Source: Methanotrichaceae archaeon (GTDB lineage: Archaea > Halobacteriota > Methanosarcinia > Methanotrichales > Methanotrichaceae). From it: a stretch of 64,000 nt of DNA. The position numbers and the translations under genes are program-made. The stretch lies in contig JABLXE010000003.1 in assembly GCA_013178225.1 (NCBI GenBank), forward strand, positions 348,693-412,692. Direction: 5' to 3'. The notes beneath the pieces are model-generated. The model was given only the letters and a program-made list of their open reading frames with translations, ran no database searches and had not been told where the DNA came from. Positions 25,746 to 34,045 of this stretch are shown here, in pieces; position 1 is the first letter of the stretch, and each line of letters opens with the position of its first letter.

Positions 25746-27112
25746 GGATTATGCAGAGGAACTCTTCCGGCGAAGATCTGGAGATAGAGGGCCGCATGGA
25801 AAAGCGGCCCGGCTCAAAGTTTTTACCTATCAGAATATCGCCAATATTATTAATTTTAATAATAATTTTTTTGTGGTCATGGACTTGCCTGGCCCAGGAA
25901 AGCCCGGTTCTGGAGATCAAGATTGATGGCACCATCACTCCGGCTACCGACGACATTGTAACTGCTGCTTTGCAGGAGGCTGAGGCCGGAAACTATCAGG
26001 CAGTGATTCTCACTCTGGATACTCCCGGCGGCGGCCTGACCGAGACGGTGGAGATTCTGGGCCAGATCGAGAGAACGCCTCTGCCGGTCATCGGATACGT
26101 CTATCCCGAGGGGGCCACGGCCTGGTCTGCGGGAACCCTGATCCTGCTGGGCTCGGACATGGCGGCCATGGCTCCGCACACCATCATAGGCTCGGCCCAG
26201 CCCGTGAAGCTTTCGGCTACCGGCGAGACGGAGGCCGTGAACGACACCAAGACCCTCAATGCGGTGGTGGCCTTGATCGAGGAGAAGGCCAGGAAGCACG
26301 GGAGAAACATCACTGCTGCCAGGGCGTTCGTTCTCACCAACCTCAACCTGAACGCAGCAGAGGCTCTGGAGCTGGGCGTGATCGAGTACGTGAGCCCGAA
26401 CCCGGAGGATCTGCTCCACCAGGTCGACGGCCAGGTGGTCAAGAACGTCACCCTGAATACCGCCGGAGCGGAGATTGAGCAGTTCAAGCCGCCCATAAGC
26501 CTGCGGTTCCTGGAGATAATCTCCGATCCCATGATCGCCGGGCTGCTCCTGCTGGTGGGGCTTTACGCCCTGATATTCGGGCTGTCCAGCCCCGGCATCG
26601 GAGCTGAGGTCTTCGGCCTGGTGGCCCTGGCCGTGGGGTTGATCGGTCTCGGGTTCAACGTGAACTACGGAGCCATATTCCTGATCCTCCTTGGAACCGG
26701 CCTTATCCTGTTAGAGTTGCACAGCCATTCCTTCGGGATTCTGGCCGCAGCGGGACTGGTCTGCGTCGTGGTGGGAAGCATTCTGCTGGTTCCGACCAGC
26801 TATCCGCAGTGGTACCTGCCTGGAGGCTACCAGCGCTCGATTGCCTTCGCCTTCATCCTGCCTTCAGTGATCCTGGGGCTGTTCCTGGCCTTCGCCGTCT
26901 ACAAGGTGGCTCGCATCAGGTTCGCGCCCCCGGTGATCGGAGAAAACGTGGTCGGCGAAACCGCAGAGGCCCTGGACCGGCTGGACCCCAAGGGCTATGT
27001 GCTCTTCAAGGGCGAGTACTGGAAGGCAGTGGCGGAGGAGACCGTCGAGCCCGGCGAGAAGGTGGTGATCGTGGACAAGGATGAGACGGTGCTTAAGGTG
27101 AGGAGGAAGTGA
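25742..27112 (+). CDS. NfeD/STOPP membrane serine protease with ClpP-like domain
   Basis: A 456-residue protein: a signal or anchor helix (about 32-52), a ClpP-class protease domain (about 55-260) with the catalytic Ser in AWSAGTLI and a Lys in the EEKARKHGRN helix, about five membrane helices (about 260-385) and a C-terminal OB-fold NfeD domain (ETAEALDRLDPKGYVLFKGEYWKA). It overlaps the slipin gene by four bases. The pair acts in membrane quality control. There is an in-frame internal ATG closer to the helix, so the exact start is uncertain. Confidence 0.93.
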   Translation: MRIMQRNSSGEDLEIEGRMEKRPGSKFLPIRISPILLILIIIFLWSWTCLAQESPVLEIKIDGTITPATDDIVTAALQEAEAGNYQAVILTLDTPGGGLTETVEILGQIERTPLPVIGYVYPEGATAWSAGTLILLGSDMAAMAPHTIIGSAQPVKLSATGETEAVNDTKTLNAVVALIEEKARKHGRNITAARAFVLTNLNLNAAEALELGVIEYVSPNPEDLLHQVDGQVVKNVTLNTAGAEIEQFKPPISLRFLEIISDPMIAGLLLLVGLYALIFGLSSPGIGAEVFGLVALAVGLIGLGFNVNYGAIFLILLGTGLILLELHSHSFGILAAAGLVCVVVGSILLVPTSYPQWYLPGGYQRSIAFAFILPSVILGLFLAFAVYKVARIRFAPPVIGENVVGETAEALDRLDPKGYVLFKGEYWKAVAEETVEPGEKVVIVDKDETVLKVRRK

Positions 27113-27211
27113 GACTTGTGGGCGGATCATGATATTTCCGCTTGACCTCTGCATCTGGCAGGATCCTTCCGGAAATTGAAACGAAGGAGCAAGAATATTT
27201 TCATAGTTTCT

Positions 27212-27372
27212 GGCTCTTCGCTGAATTGTGTGGGTGAGGTCCGGCAAAGATTACAGCCTCTGTGCCTCTGCTTCTCTGTGGTTGGGTTAGAGCATCGCGG
27301 TTGACAGCAGAGACGGGGGGACCAGAGAGAATTTGCGACAAAAAGTTCACCCATACTTAATAGCGAGGAGCC
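27212..27372. mobile_element. MITE copy 1 (161 bp) with 8-bp target duplication
   Basis: A 161-bp non-coding element bounded by imperfect terminal inverted repeats of about 26 bp that begin GGCTCTTCGCT at the left and, on the other strand, GGCTCCTCGCT at the right. The 8 bases on either side are identical: TAGTTTCT at 27204-27211 and again at 27373-27380. The interior has a second set of inverted CTCTGTGCCTCTG/CAGAG-type stretches. Two more copies follow at 44020 and 47225. The GGCTCTT end and 8-bp duplication fit the ISL3 transposase family; no transposase gene is in the window. It lies just upstream of the TPR gene start. Confidence 0.85.
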
Positions 27373-27410
27373 TAGTTTCTCATCAAGGACTTGAGTGCGC
27401 AGGTGGTCCA

Positions 27411-27956
27411 TTGAAAGGAAAAATCACCATCGAATCCATGCTTCGAGAAGCGGAGATCTCCCTTGATAAAAGGCAATACCGAAAGGCCGCAAGGATCTAC
27501 AAAAAGGCAATTGACATATGTCCGGGAAATTCTGAGCTATGGAATCAATTTGGCATCGCTATGGAGGGTGCCAGCCAGCATGAAGATGCGGTGGCTGCAT
27601 ATGACCGAGCAATTTCTATTCAGCCGTCATTGGCGCAGCTCTGGAACAACAAAGGGAACGCCCTCGATGAGCTGGCACGCTACGAAGAAGCCCTGCAAGC
27701 CTTTGACAAGGCCCTGGAGATCGATCCAGCCTTTAAAAATGCCTGGAGCAACAAGAGCGTGGTACTTGGAAACATGGGCCGGTTCGAAGATGCCATCGAG
27801 TGCACGAAAAGGGCACTTGAGATCGATCCTGAATTTGCAGCGGCATGGTACAATCAAGGCTCAGCTCTTCAAGCACTGGCGGATGCAGCCTTTGCCAGGG
27901 CCGAGGAGTTAGGGCTGAAGAATATCGATGAGGGGATTCATTTGAGGAGAGAATAG
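27411..27956 (+). CDS. TPR-repeat protein
   Basis: A 181-residue protein of about four tetratricopeptide repeats with the usual alternating pattern (LWNQFGIAMEGASQHEDAVAAY; LWNNKGNALDELARYEEALQAFDKALEID; AWSNKSVVLGNMGRFEDAIECTKRALEID). There is no signal peptide. I chose the TTG at 27411, 5 bases after AGGTGG; the open frame runs back to 27333 but that part is the end of the MITE. TPR proteins mediate protein interactions; partner unknown. Confidence 0.8.
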   Translation: MKGKITIESMLREAEISLDKRQYRKAARIYKKAIDICPGNSELWNQFGIAMEGASQHEDAVAAYDRAISIQPSLAQLWNNKGNALDELARYEEALQAFDKALEIDPAFKNAWSNKSVVLGNMGRFEDAIECTKRALEIDPEFAAAWYNQGSALQALADAAFARAEELGLKNIDEGIHLRRE

Positions 27957-28068
27957 GAACTGAATTGAGCGGGAAGAAAGCTATAATTGCAGTGAGAGAT
28001 TGTTCGTTATGCGAAGGAGACGGCGTGAATGACAATGCTCACCGGAGCTGTAGAGGTAGGTTATTAAC

Positions 28069-28333
28069 TTGACCGACGAACGAGGGATTCCTGCGCCGGA
28101 CACAGGGATGCTCTCCTACCAGACCGAGGACGAAAAGTCCCGCATCCAGGTCAGGCTGCAGGATGGAACCGATGGCTAAGCCAGCGGCTTTTGGCAGAGC
28201 TTTATCAGGTGTCCACTCGCACCATCAGCGAGCACATAATTAACATCTACAGCGATCATGACTTTCCCCGGAGGCAACTATCCGGAAATTCCGGTTAGTT
28301 CAAACTGGGATGATCAGCGAGTTGAGCAAATAA
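28069..28333 (+). pseudogene. Remnant of a RhuM-family gene with two frameshifts
   Basis: Three successive frames together spell the N-terminal third of a RhuM-type (virulence-associated RhuM) protein. Frame 1 (from 28069 to the stop at 28177) gives SYQTEDEKSRIQVRLQDGT. Frame 2 (from 28173) gives WLSQRLLAELYQVSTRTISE and HIINIYSD. Frame 3 (from about 28271) gives EATIRKFRLVQTG, and a stop follows at 28331. The rest of the usual roughly 330-residue protein is missing. The HTH-like segment is recognisable. RhuM genes are accessory and often mobile; this one is decayed. Confidence 0.75.
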
Positions 28334-28435
28334 TGGACACTTTGTTGCTAAGTTTGCTCCTTTCCAGACAACAGACCACTTTCGCCCCGCCGCAAATACC
28401 TTTAGATACTTTGCCCGGCCCAGTTATCTTCGATA

Positions 28436-30520
28436 ATGATCTCTGATCCGGTTGCCAAATGGGAAGAGTTTCTGCGCTCCCGCTACTGGGACGACCTGCT
28501 GGAGCTGGCCGACTCCTACCCCGATAGCCGCAGCCTGCTGGTGAAGTTTCCCGACCTGGATAAGTACGACCCGGAGTTCGCCGAGGAGCTGCTGGAAAAT
28601 CCCGATCAGATCCTGGAGGCGGCAGGAGCGGCCCTTCTGGAGATCGACCTGCCGCTGGACGTTTACCTGGACCGGGCCCACGTCCGGATAATCGATCTTC
28701 CCCGCCACTACAAGACCCGTGAGCTGCGGTCTGACCACATCGGCAAGCTGATCTCAATTGAGGGACTGGTGCGTACAGCCACTGAAGTCCGGCCCAAGAT
28801 AGTCTCCGCGGCCTTTCAGTGCCAGAGGTGCGGCTACACCTTCTTCCGCGAGCAGACCGGAACCAAGTTCGAGGACTCAGGACTCAAATGCGAGAACCAG
28901 GCCTGCGACCGCGGAGGCCCCTTCAAGCTGATTCTGTCCAAGAGCAAGTTCGTGGATGCCCAGAAGATCAGGGTGCAGGAGTCGCCCGAGGACCTGCGGG
29001 GAGGCGAGCAGCCCCAGACTCTGGACGTGGAGCTGGAAGACGACCTGGCCGGCCAGATCTTTCCCGGCGATCGTGTGATCATCAACGGCATCCTCAAATC
29101 CTACCAGCGGTCCACGCCCCAGGCTGGCAAGAGCACCTACTTCGACCTCTTCCACAAGGGCATCTCCACCGAGATGACCGAGCAGGAGTTCGAGGAGATC
29201 GAGATCTCTCCTGAAGATAAGGAGATCATTCTGCAGATGGCCCAGGACCCAGAGATATATGCCAAGATCAGAGGCTCGATTGCCCCCTCCATCTTCGGCT
29301 ACGATGACGTGAAGGAGGCTTTGGGTCTGCAGCTGGTTTCGGGCTTCGAGAAGAAGCTTCCCGACGGTGCTCGCATCAGGGGCGACATTCACATCCTGCT
29401 GGTGGGCGACCCGGGCATCGCCAAGTCGCAGCTTCTGCGCTACATGACCAAGATCTCGCCCCGCGGCATATACACCTCGGGAAAGAGCACCACCTCGGCC
29501 GGACTTACCGCCACTGCGGTGAAAGATGAGCTGGGAGACGGCCGATGGACCATCGAGGCCGGAGCGCTGGTGCTGGCAGACCGGGGAATAGCAGCGGTAG
29601 ACGAGCTGGACAAGATGGACAATGAGGACAAGAGCGCGCTACACGAAGCGATGGAGCAACAAACGATAAGTGTCGCCAAGGCCGGGGTCATGGCCTCCCT
29701 GAAATCGCGCTGCTCGATGCTCGCTGCCGCCAACCCCAAGCTGGGACGGTTTGACAAGTACGAGCCCATCGCCCCGCAGATCAATCTTACCCCAGCTCTG
29801 ATGTCCCGTTTCGACCTGATCTTCGTCTTGACCGACGACCCCGACGCCAACCGGGACTCGAAGATCGCCGAGCACATCTTGAAGAGCAACTATGCCGGAG
29901 AGCTGGCCACTCAGATCTCCTGGAATCCGGAGATCACTCAGCAGGACGTGGATGAGGCCACGGTGATCATCAAGCCGGAGATTGAACCGGAGCTTCTGAG
30001 GAAATACGTGGCCTATGCCAGGAAAAACATCTTCCCCAAGCTGAACGAAGATGTACGGGAACGACTGCGGGGCTATTACGTGAGCCTGCGCAGCCAGGGC
30101 GGCGACTCCAGCAAGCCGGTGCCGGTCACCGCCCGGCAGCTTGAGGGACTGGTCCGGCTAAGCGAGGCATCTGCCAGGCTCCGGCTAAGCGATAAAATTG
30201 AGCTGGAAGATGCCGAGAGGGCTATCCGGATCGCCCATGCCTGCCTGCAGAAGATCGGCATAGACCCCGAGACGGGTTTTATGGACGTGGACATCATCGC
30301 CACCGGCGTCAGCAAGACCACCCGGGACCGGACCAAATCGATGAAGGAGATCGTAAGGGAGATCTCCAAAGAGAACCAGGGGTCGGCTCCGAGAGACGTG
30401 GTGCTGGACAGAGCTGTGGAGATGGGAATTGACCGGAGCCGTGCGGAAGAGATAATAGATAGAATGAGAAGAGACGGAGAGCTGATCGAGCCCCGACCTG
30501 GAACGCTCCGGCTTCTTTAG
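28436..30520 (+). CDS. mcm: Replicative DNA helicase MCM
   Basis: The archaeal replicative helicase, 694 residues without an intein. The N-terminal domain contains a zinc motif (CQRCGYTF...CENQAC, about 125-160). The AAA+ core has Walker A GDPGIAKSQ, Walker B AAVDELDKM, sensor AAANPK and the arginine finger in SRFDLIF. A C-terminal winged helix ends the protein. The leader is short and AT-rich, with no clear ribosome-binding site. It is followed by DUF424 and NMD3 genes on the same strand. Confidence 0.98.
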   Translation: MISDPVAKWEEFLRSRYWDDLLELADSYPDSRSLLVKFPDLDKYDPEFAEELLENPDQILEAAGAALLEIDLPLDVYLDRAHVRIIDLPRHYKTRELRSDHIGKLISIEGLVRTATEVRPKIVSAAFQCQRCGYTFFREQTGTKFEDSGLKCENQACDRGGPFKLILSKSKFVDAQKIRVQESPEDLRGGEQPQTLDVELEDDLAGQIFPGDRVIINGILKSYQRSTPQAGKSTYFDLFHKGISTEMTEQEFEEIEISPEDKEIILQMAQDPEIYAKIRGSIAPSIFGYDDVKEALGLQLVSGFEKKLPDGARIRGDIHILLVGDPGIAKSQLLRYMTKISPRGIYTSGKSTTSAGLTATAVKDELGDGRWTIEAGALVLADRGIAAVDELDKMDNEDKSALHEAMEQQTISVAKAGVMASLKSRCSMLAAANPKLGRFDKYEPIAPQINLTPALMSRFDLIFVLTDDPDANRDSKIAEHILKSNYAGELATQISWNPEITQQDVDEATVIIKPEIEPELLRKYVAYARKNIFPKLNEDVRERLRGYYVSLRSQGGDSSKPVPVTARQLEGLVRLSEASARLRLSDKIELEDAERAIRIAHACLQKIGIDPETGFMDVDIIATGVSKTTRDRTKSMKEIVREISKENQGSAPRDVVLDRAVEMGIDRSRAEEIIDRMRRDGELIEPRPGTLRLL

Positions 30521-30538
30521 CCAATCATCAAGATTACC

Positions 30539-30856
30539 ATGTCTGACAACGTAGAGAATAGAGAGGTATGTCTCAAGATCTATGAGAGCGGCAGAGACGT
30601 GCTGATAGCCGTCTGCGACCTGGAGATCCTGGGAAAAACTTTCAAAGAAGGACCGCTGAAGGTGGAGATTTCGCCCGACTTTTATGGAAGGGAGGCAGCC
30701 TCCTACGAAGAGGTAGAGGCCGCCCTGGCCTGTGCTACTATCGCCAACTTTGCAGGCTGTCGCGCCGTCGAGTGCGCCATTAGACTGGGATTCGTCGAGC
30801 GCGAGAACGTGCTCTGCATAGACGGCGTCCTCTGCGCCCAGATGGTGCGAATGTGA
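30539..30856 (+). CDS. DUF424 protein
   Basis: A 105-residue archaeal protein of the DUF424 family, recognised from VLIAVCDLEILGKTFKEGPLKVEISPDFY and ATIANFAGCRAVECAIRLG. Function is unknown. It lies 18 bases after mcm, and its stop overlaps the NMD3 start (TGATG), so the three genes probably form one transcript. Similar clustering with nmd3 is common in Euryarchaeota and hints at translation or ribosome biology. Confidence 0.85.
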   Translation: MSDNVENREVCLKIYESGRDVLIAVCDLEILGKTFKEGPLKVEISPDFYGREAASYEEVEAALACATIANFAGCRAVECAIRLGFVERENVLCIDGVLCAQMVRM

Positions 30857-31893
30857 TGCAGGCTCCATGTCCCAAGTGCGGCCAGCCCTCAGATGGCGGG
30901 CTGTGCCGGAGCTGTCTTCTGAACCTGATGGAGCCCCTGAGCCGTCCGGATCTAGTGGAGGTCACGGTCTGCTCGGTTTGTGGCTCAAAACTGGTCAGGG
31001 GAAGGTGGCAGATCTCTGAAAGAAGCATCGAGGAGATGGCTACAGATGCAGCATGCGAATCGCTCTGTATCCACAAGGACCTTGAGAACCCGGAGCTGAC
31101 CGTAAACCTGAGCCGCAGGGGAGCCACCAGATACGCGGCCAGGATCGGCCTTAGAGGTACCTTCAAGGGGTTGGCCGTTGAAGAGAGCTGCGAGATACCG
31201 GTACGGATCAAGCTTACCGCCTGCGATCGCTGCAGCCGCATGGCCGGCAAATATTTCGAGGCTACAGTGCAGGTGCGAGGAAGCAGCACCAGGCCTCTAT
31301 CCAAGGGCGAGCTTGACACCTGCCGGAACATGGCGCTCTCCATGGCCGATTCGGGCCATCGCTCCGGTGACCAGCTCTCATTTGTGCAGGAGATAAAGGA
31401 GGTTAAAGGCGGACTGGACATAGTGCTCGGCTCCTCGCAGCTGGGGCGACAGCTATCCCGCGCCATCCAGGAGCGCTTTGGCGGAAAGCTGGTGGAGTCC
31501 AGCACTCTGGCCGGAAGAAAAGACGGCAGAGATATCTACCGTACAACTGCTCTGGTGAGATTTCCAAGGCTAAAGAAGGGCGATATAGTGCTCTTCCGAG
31601 GAGGCATGTACACGGTCTCGGGCTTCGATGGAAAGAGGACCATGCTTTTGTCTTTGAGCGGCAACCGCCGAAAGGTGATGAGCGATGAGGATGCTGAGCA
31701 GGTGGAAGTTCTTGGCAATAGATCCGAGAGCCAGAAAGCACTGGTAGTAGCGGTCGACCGGGACGCAGTTGAGATCATGGACCCGGAAAGCTACCAAACG
31801 GCCTTCGCGCCGAGGCCCCAGGACTTCGAGGTTGTGCCGGGAGAGGAGATAGCCGTAGTAAGAACTGCAAAGGGTTTTGTGGTGCTAGGATAA
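30856..31893 (+). CDS. nmd3: Archaeal NMD3 (60S-export-like ribosome protein)
   Basis: 345 residues of the NMD3 family. Two zinc-binding clusters lie at the N-terminus (CPKCGQPSDGGLCRSC and VCSVCG), then a beta-rich domain with further CDRC, and a C-terminal OB-like region. Eukaryotic NMD3 binds the large ribosomal subunit; the archaeal protein is thought to act in translation or ribosome maturation. The ATG at 30856 overlaps the DUF424 stop. Confidence 0.93.
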   Translation: MQAPCPKCGQPSDGGLCRSCLLNLMEPLSRPDLVEVTVCSVCGSKLVRGRWQISERSIEEMATDAACESLCIHKDLENPELTVNLSRRGATRYAARIGLRGTFKGLAVEESCEIPVRIKLTACDRCSRMAGKYFEATVQVRGSSTRPLSKGELDTCRNMALSMADSGHRSGDQLSFVQEIKEVKGGLDIVLGSSQLGRQLSRAIQERFGGKLVESSTLAGRKDGRDIYRTTALVRFPRLKKGDIVLFRGGMYTVSGFDGKRTMLLSLSGNRRKVMSDEDAEQVEVLGNRSESQKALVVAVDRDAVEIMDPESYQTAFAPRPQDFEVVPGEEIAVVRTAKGFVVLG

Positions 31894-32293
31894 CTCTTAT
31901 ATATCTTGAGGGTGGTCAGATTCGACCCTCCACCACAAAGTTCTTAAACTAGTTTCGTGCATTTTCTATTGTTAGATGCACAATTCTGGGCTTCTAATAA
32001 TATAATGATTAAGCCCTTAGTGGAACTAAGGGTGATGATATGCCAGTATAAGAGGATGAAGGACTCTCCCAAGAGGGCAGTTCAATCAGATGACCCATTA
32101 GATTGGCAAACAACACCAAAGTAGTTGGATGAAGGCAAATCACGATCATTCGCTCACCAAGATTCCTGCGGCGAGGTAGGATCCCATTATGCCCCCACCA
32201 AAAGCAGAAAGGGCAAAATGCTGCTGGTAGCAGTGGCGCTCCGGAAGTGGGTGCAACTTTTATCTAACTATTTTAAAATTAGAGGTGTTTTAA
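31894..32293 (+). other. Gene-less 400-bp stretch with promoter-like boxes and a perfect hairpin; possible structured RNA
   Basis: No plausible protein. A strong TATA-like box (CTTATATATC, about 31900-31909) is followed by a GAGGGT...ACCCTC inverted repeat at about 31910-31940. A second AT box (about 31997-32006) precedes a perfect 8-bp hairpin, CCCTTAGT-gga-ACTAAGGG (32014-32032). The 3' end carries the AGAGGTG ribosome-binding site (32281-32287) of dnaG. The arrangement suggests an independently transcribed small RNA or a long structured dnaG leader; I cannot assign a class. Box C/D motifs are incomplete. Confidence 0.35.
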
Positions 32294-33610
32294 ATGCAAA
32301 ATGTTGATACCACTAAGTATGTAATTTACGCGGATATAACTGCGGAGGGGATTGTCGAGCGCCCAGATGTGGTGGGTGCCATATTCGGGCAGACAGAGGG
32401 CCTGTTGGGAAGCGATCTCGATCTGAGAGATCTCCAGAAGACCGGTCGGCTGGGCAGAATCGACGTCCAGATCACGTCCAGCGGCGGCAAATCCAGCGGC
32501 ACCATCTCCATTCCCTCCAGCTTCGACAAAGTCGAGACCGCCATCCTTGCAGCTGCACTGGAGACCATAGATCGCGTAGGCCCCTGCATCGCTCACATCG
32601 GCGTGAACCGCATCGAGGACGTTCGTGCTTCCAAGAGGAAGTACGTGATAGACAGGGCCAAACGTATCCTGGTGGAGATGTTCGACGAGAACATCCTGGA
32701 GACCGAGGAGATCACAGAAGAGATCAAGCAGTCTGTGCGAATCGAAGAGATAACGCATATCGGCAAGGACAGCCTTCCCGCAGGTCCCAACGTCGTCGAC
32801 TCGGATGCCATATTGGTAGTGGAAGGAAGGGCGGATGTGCTCAACCTGCTCAAATACGGCATAAAGAACGCTGTAGCCGTGGGTGGAACCAACGTCCCGC
32901 CGCCAATCGCCGATCTGTGCGCCAAGAAAGTGGTCACGGCCTTCACCGATGGCGACCGCGGAGGAGAGCTCATAATAAAAGAGCTGCTCCAGGTGGCGGA
33001 CATAGATTACGTCGCCCGCGCTCCTGAAGGAAAAAGCGTTGAGGATCTGACCCAAAAAGAGATCGTGAGAGCCCTGCGGCAGAAGATCCCGGTGGAGCAG
33101 GTCCTGGATCAGTACAAGATCAAGAACCAGCCCAAGAAGAGAAGAGAGATCACCACCAAGAGGAAGAGTTTGATCAGGGAGAGGCCTCTTTGCGTCCGCA
33201 ACGTGGCCGAGAGGGCCGAAGCCATTGCTCCCAGAAGGATCGTTCCTCGCGAGGTAGTGTCCAGGGCGGCCGCTCCTGTGGCTGTGGTTCAGCCGGAGAT
33301 AGAGCCTGTGGCAGCTCCTGAGCCGGAGAGGGAATGGTTCCGGCAGCATGTGGATGAGCTGAACGGCACCCTTTCGGCGAGGCTGTTCGACCGCAACCAG
33401 AATGTGCTCAAAGAGGTTGCCGTGCGGGATCTGGCCCGCGAGCTGAAAGAAGCCAATGGGGACGTAAACGGCGTGGTATTTGACGGCGTGGTGACTCAGC
33501 GGATCCTGGATATAGCCGCAGAAAAGGGGCTTGAATACCTGATCGGGGCAAAGCTCGGAAACATCGCCAAGAGTCCGGTCTGCGTCAAAGTGATCACCAA
33601 AGAGGCCTGA
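32294..33610 (+). CDS. dnaG: Archaeal DnaG-type primase / exosome DnaG
   Basis: 438 residues of the archaeal DnaG family. The TOPRIM domain is clear in the first half: [21 protein letters not shown] (Glu) and [11 protein letters not shown] (Asp-x-Asp). A basic linker (about 275-335) and a C-terminal domain follow. In archaea this protein is found mainly with the RNA exosome, and primase activity has also been reported. Good ribosome-binding site 6 bases before the ATG. It sits upstream of Pth2 and TruD, all on the plus strand. Confidence 0.95.
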   Translation: MQNVDTTKYVIYADITAEGIVERPDVVGAIFGQTEGLLGSDLDLRDLQKTGRLGRIDVQITSSGGKSSGTISIPSSFDKVETAILAAALETIDRVGPCIAHIGVNRIEDVRASKRKYVIDRAKRILVEMFDENILETEEITEEIKQSVRIEEITHIGKDSLPAGPNVVDSDAILVVEGRADVLNLLKYGIKNAVAVGGTNVPPPIADLCAKKVVTAFTDGDRGGELIIKELLQVADIDYVARAPEGKSVEDLTQKEIVRALRQKIPVEQVLDQYKIKNQPKKRREITTKRKSLIRERPLCVRNVAERAEAIAPRRIVPREVVSRAAAPVAVVQPEIEPVAAPEPEREWFRQHVDELNGTLSARLFDRNQNVLKEVAVRDLARELKEANGDVNGVVFDGVVTQRILDIAAEKGLEYLIGAKLGNIAKSPVCVKVITKEA

Positions 33611-33692
33611 AAGGGCCTTCACTCTTTTTATCCAGCATCTTTTTAGCCCGGTTTATTCGAAGTCTCTCCCGGAAAAAGAGAGGTCATCGTCG

Positions 33693-34037
33693 ATGGAGTT
33701 CAAGCAGTGCATTGTGGTGAGAGAAGACCTGAAACTATCATCCGGAAAGCTGGCTGTGCAGGTGGCCCACGCTGCGGTCATGGCTTCGGAGCGAACCGAT
33801 AAGTCCACCATCTCGCATTGGAAGGCGGAAGGACAGAAGAAGGTAGTGCTGAAAGTGGCAGGCGCAAGAGAACTGTTCCAGCTGAAAGAGGACGCAGACC
33901 GGGCAGGGCTGCCGGCGGCAATCGTGGCCGATGCCGGGCTCACTGAGATACCGGCGGGAACAGTTACCGCGCTAGGAATTGGTCCTGCGCCCAATAAGCA
34001 GATGGATAAGGTTACCGGCAAGCTCAGCCTGCTCTAG
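33693..34037 (+). CDS. pth2: Peptidyl-tRNA hydrolase, type 2
   Basis: A 114-residue Pth2 that recycles peptidyl-tRNA. The family motif KLAVQVAHAAV is near the N-terminus, with VLKVAGARELFQLKEDADRAGLPAAIVADAGLTEIPAGTVTALGIGPAPNKQMDKVTG covering the rest of the conserved fold in several blocks. Complete; 8 bases separate it from truD. Confidence 0.95.
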   Translation: MEFKQCIVVREDLKLSSGKLAVQVAHAAVMASERTDKSTISHWKAEGQKKVVLKVAGARELFQLKEDADRAGLPAAIVADAGLTEIPAGTVTALGIGPAPNKQMDKVTGKLSLL

Positions 34038-34045
34038 AGGAGAAG

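Noticed and set aside
28120..28140. GAAAAGTCC string recalling the RNase P RNA core
   Set aside because: It is explained by the RhuM remnant reading frame, and no partner P4 strand follows.
32025..32120. GTGATGA (box C-like) after the hairpin, a possible box C/D RNA
   Set aside because: No CTGA box D or D' occurs at the required distance, so a C/D guide RNA cannot be supported.
32279..33622. A 447-codon open frame antisense to dnaG
   Set aside because: It mirrors the codon pattern of dnaG on the other strand, has no ribosome-binding site, and dnaG is an unambiguous match.
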